Assembly: GCA_003647525.1 (NCBI GenBank)
Contig: QMMZ01000147.1
Span: 1 to 5,980, forward strand
Length of the DNA: 5,980 nucleotides
Source of the DNA: Deltaproteobacteria bacterium
GTDB lineage: Bacteria > Desulfobacterota > Desulfobacteria > Desulfobacterales > ETH-SRB1
Direction: 5' to 3'
Position numbers and translations under genes: made by a program. A model generated the notes under the pieces. That model saw nothing but the letters and a program-made list of their open reading frames with translations, was not told the origin of the DNA and made no database searches. Positions 5,181 through 5,980 of this stretch are shown here, one piece after another (position 1 is the stretch's first letter; every line of letters starts with the position of its first letter).

Positions 5181-5423
5181 ATGGAGATAAAAATACTGGG
5201 GCCAGGTTGCCCAAAGTGCAAACAGACCGAGGAACTTGTCAGGAAAGTAGTAATTGAAACCGGTGTTGACGCAAACGTAGAGAAGGTGAGTGACCTAATG
5301 GAGATCGCTGGCTATGGCGTTTTTGGAACTCCGGCTGTGGTTGTTGATGAAAAGGTCAAGAGTGTTGGCAAGGTTCCAACAATGGAAGAGATAAAGACAT
5401 GGATTGGAAGGAATATATTATGA
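5181..5423 (+). CDS. mini-thioredoxin (redox-active disulfide protein, TIGR00412-like)
   Basis: This 80-aa single-domain thioredoxin-fold protein begins MEIKILGPGCPKC, with active site C10-P-K-C13, cis-Pro51 in FGTPAVVV and the ending SVGKVPTMEEIKTWI. The length is normal for this family, which is shorter than thioredoxin and common in anaerobes and archaea. It has no signal peptide, so it acts in the cytoplasm as a dithiol/disulfide carrier. It is a paralogue of the C-terminal half of the 4515-5009 product, suggesting tandem duplication with an extra domain on one copy. AAGGAG lies 5 nt before the ATG. Its TGA stop overlaps the next start in an ATGA (5420-5423), implying translational coupling to the exported thioredoxin. 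Confidence 0.92.
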   Translation: MEIKILGPGCPKCKQTEELVRKVVIETGVDANVEKVSDLMEIAGYGVFGTPAVVVDEKVKSVGKVPTMEEIKTWIGRNIL

Positions 5424-5797
5424 AAAATAGTAGAATAAAAACGTTCCTGTATGTTCTATTAATTTTTTGTGCAGGTACAGCATATGCTTTTTCAGACGAA
5501 TTTGAAAAAATGCCGGTAAAGGGAATGGTAACCATGATAGATCTGGGGGCAAAGAAATGCATACCATGTAAAATGATGGCTCCGATTCTGGAAAAGATGG
5601 AAAAAAAATACAAAGATAAAGCAGACATTATCTTTATTGATGTTTGGGAGAACAATGACGAGGCAGGAAGATTCGGTATACGTTCCATACCAACGCAAAT
5701 CTTTTTTGATCAACAGGGTAAAGAGGTGTATCGCCATGTCGGATTTATGAGCGAAAAAGCCATTGTTAATCAATTAAAGAAAATGGGAGTTGAATAA
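5420..5797 (+). CDS. exported thioredoxin-fold protein with CIPC active site
   Basis: This 125-aa thioredoxin-fold protein has an N-terminal signal peptide: basic MKNSRIK, hydrophobic core FLYVLLIFCAGT, probable signal peptidase I site AYA|F after residue 23. The mature domain has active site C47-I-P-C50 in LGAKKCIPCKMMAPIL, FIDVWEN, cis-Pro91 in RSIPTQIFF and the final GF...I..QLKKMG. The Cys in the signal peptide is preceded by Phe, so a lipobox is unlikely. An upstream in-frame ATG at 5399 would hide the signal peptide and lacks a ribosome site. The 5420 start has AAGGA 7 nt upstream and a 4-nt overlap with the preceding stop. It probably acts in the periplasm as a thiol reductant fed through the CcdA-like protein that begins next. 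It may serve metal(loid) handling or another disulfide target. Confidence 0.9.
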   Translation: MKNSRIKTFLYVLLIFCAGTAYAFSDEFEKMPVKGMVTMIDLGAKKCIPCKMMAPILEKMEKKYKDKADIIFIDVWENNDEAGRFGIRSIPTQIFFDQQGKEVYRHVGFMSEKAIVNQLKKMGVE

Positions 5798-5807
5798 GAG
5801 GATACAG

Positions 5808-5918
5808 ATGCTCGAGACATTTTTTTTGACCATTAATGAATGGATTGCCGGCGGCGCAACATTTGCCCCTGTGGGCTACCAACGTAAGGCGGGACAGCCC
5901 GTAAATTCAATCAGTTAG
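5808..5918 (+). pseudogene. ccdA: CcdA-like thiol-electron transporter, interrupted after about 23 codons
   Basis: The ORF starts at ATG 5808 with ribosome site AGAGG (5797-5801), 10 nt after the exported thioredoxin stop. It reads MLETFFLTINEWIAGGATFAPVG, which resembles the N-terminus of CcdA/DsbD-beta proteins of deltaproteobacteria that go on to a Trp-Gly-rich membrane helix and SPCHLASIP. CcdA passes electrons from cytoplasmic thioredoxin across the membrane to exported thioredoxins, exactly the missing link in this operon. After about Gly23 the sequence YQRKAGQPVNSIS is unlike the family and stops at TAG 5916-5918. The gene is therefore disrupted by an insertion, truncated by rearrangement, or joined to foreign sequence by assembly error. 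The short match was made from memory and is suggestive only. Confidence 0.5.
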
Positions 5919-5980
5919 CAACTCCCTATCTTTTGCTTGATTGTGGAATTGCCATAGAGCCCAAAAGGCCGAAACTGTCC
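5878..5980. other. unidentified sequence at the ccdA break, possible end of a mobile element
   Basis: This stretch does not continue the CcdA-like frame. It is flanked by short inverted repeats: GGGCT (5873-5877) with AGCCC (5896-5900), and GGACAG (5892-5897) with CTGTCC (5975-5980) at the window edge. Two partial frames run off the end. A plus frame is open from 5887 without a start codon, and a minus frame ends at 5926 with ...GSMAIPQSSKR. Neither is recognisable. An insertion-sequence end is a reasonable guess, but no family can be named. Confidence 0.35.

Overview
The window is an AT-rich bacterial chromosome segment with two divergent transcription units that meet in a regulatory region at about 2073-2627. 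The gene content suggests an anaerobic, probably sulfate-reducing-type deltaproteobacterium (Desulfobacterota): ArsR, a PF03773 permease, 'redox-active disulfide' mini-thioredoxins, an exported thioredoxin and CcdA in one cluster, with large intergenic hairpin repeats. That placement is inferred from gene family and style only. No marker gene here proves it.

Left half, minus strand: trpE (588-2072) and trpG (7-573) encode the two subunits of anthranilate synthase, the first committed step of tryptophan synthesis. They are 14 nt apart and probably translationally coupled. Upstream of trpE is a complete ribosome-mediated attenuator. It has a 30-codon leader peptide, absent from longer-ORF annotation, with three consecutive Trp codons (2363-2455). 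It also has a 1:2 pause hairpin, a 2:3 antiterminator and a 3:4 terminator (2207-2243). Two things are unusual. A 106-nt element with a perfect 27-bp inverted repeat (2256-2361) sits inside the antiterminator loop, directly after the leader stop codon. A second strong intrinsic terminator (2174-2205) follows the first and shares its core stem sequence.

Right half, plus strand: an arsR-type repressor gene (2628-2972) has a consensus promoter and an overlapping dyad operator. It is followed by a PF03773 (ArsP_1-like) permease (about 3023-4195). After a 319-bp gap come a two-domain protein ending in a mini-thioredoxin (4515-5009), a stand-alone mini-thioredoxin paralogue (5181-5423), an exported thioredoxin with a signal peptide and CIPC motif (5420-5797), and the first ~23 codons of what looks like a CcdA-type thiol-electron transporter (from 5808). 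The CcdA frame runs into unrelated sequence and stops at 5918. The set reads as a metal/metalloid-responsive efflux unit with a cytoplasm-to-periplasm thiol redox relay, whose membrane component is interrupted, or whose sequence is chimeric, at the right edge.

The most interesting regions are the trp leader with its embedded perfect hairpin and tandem terminators, the redox-relay operon, the nested inverted repeat between the two mini-thioredoxin genes (5011-5167), and the broken ccdA end.
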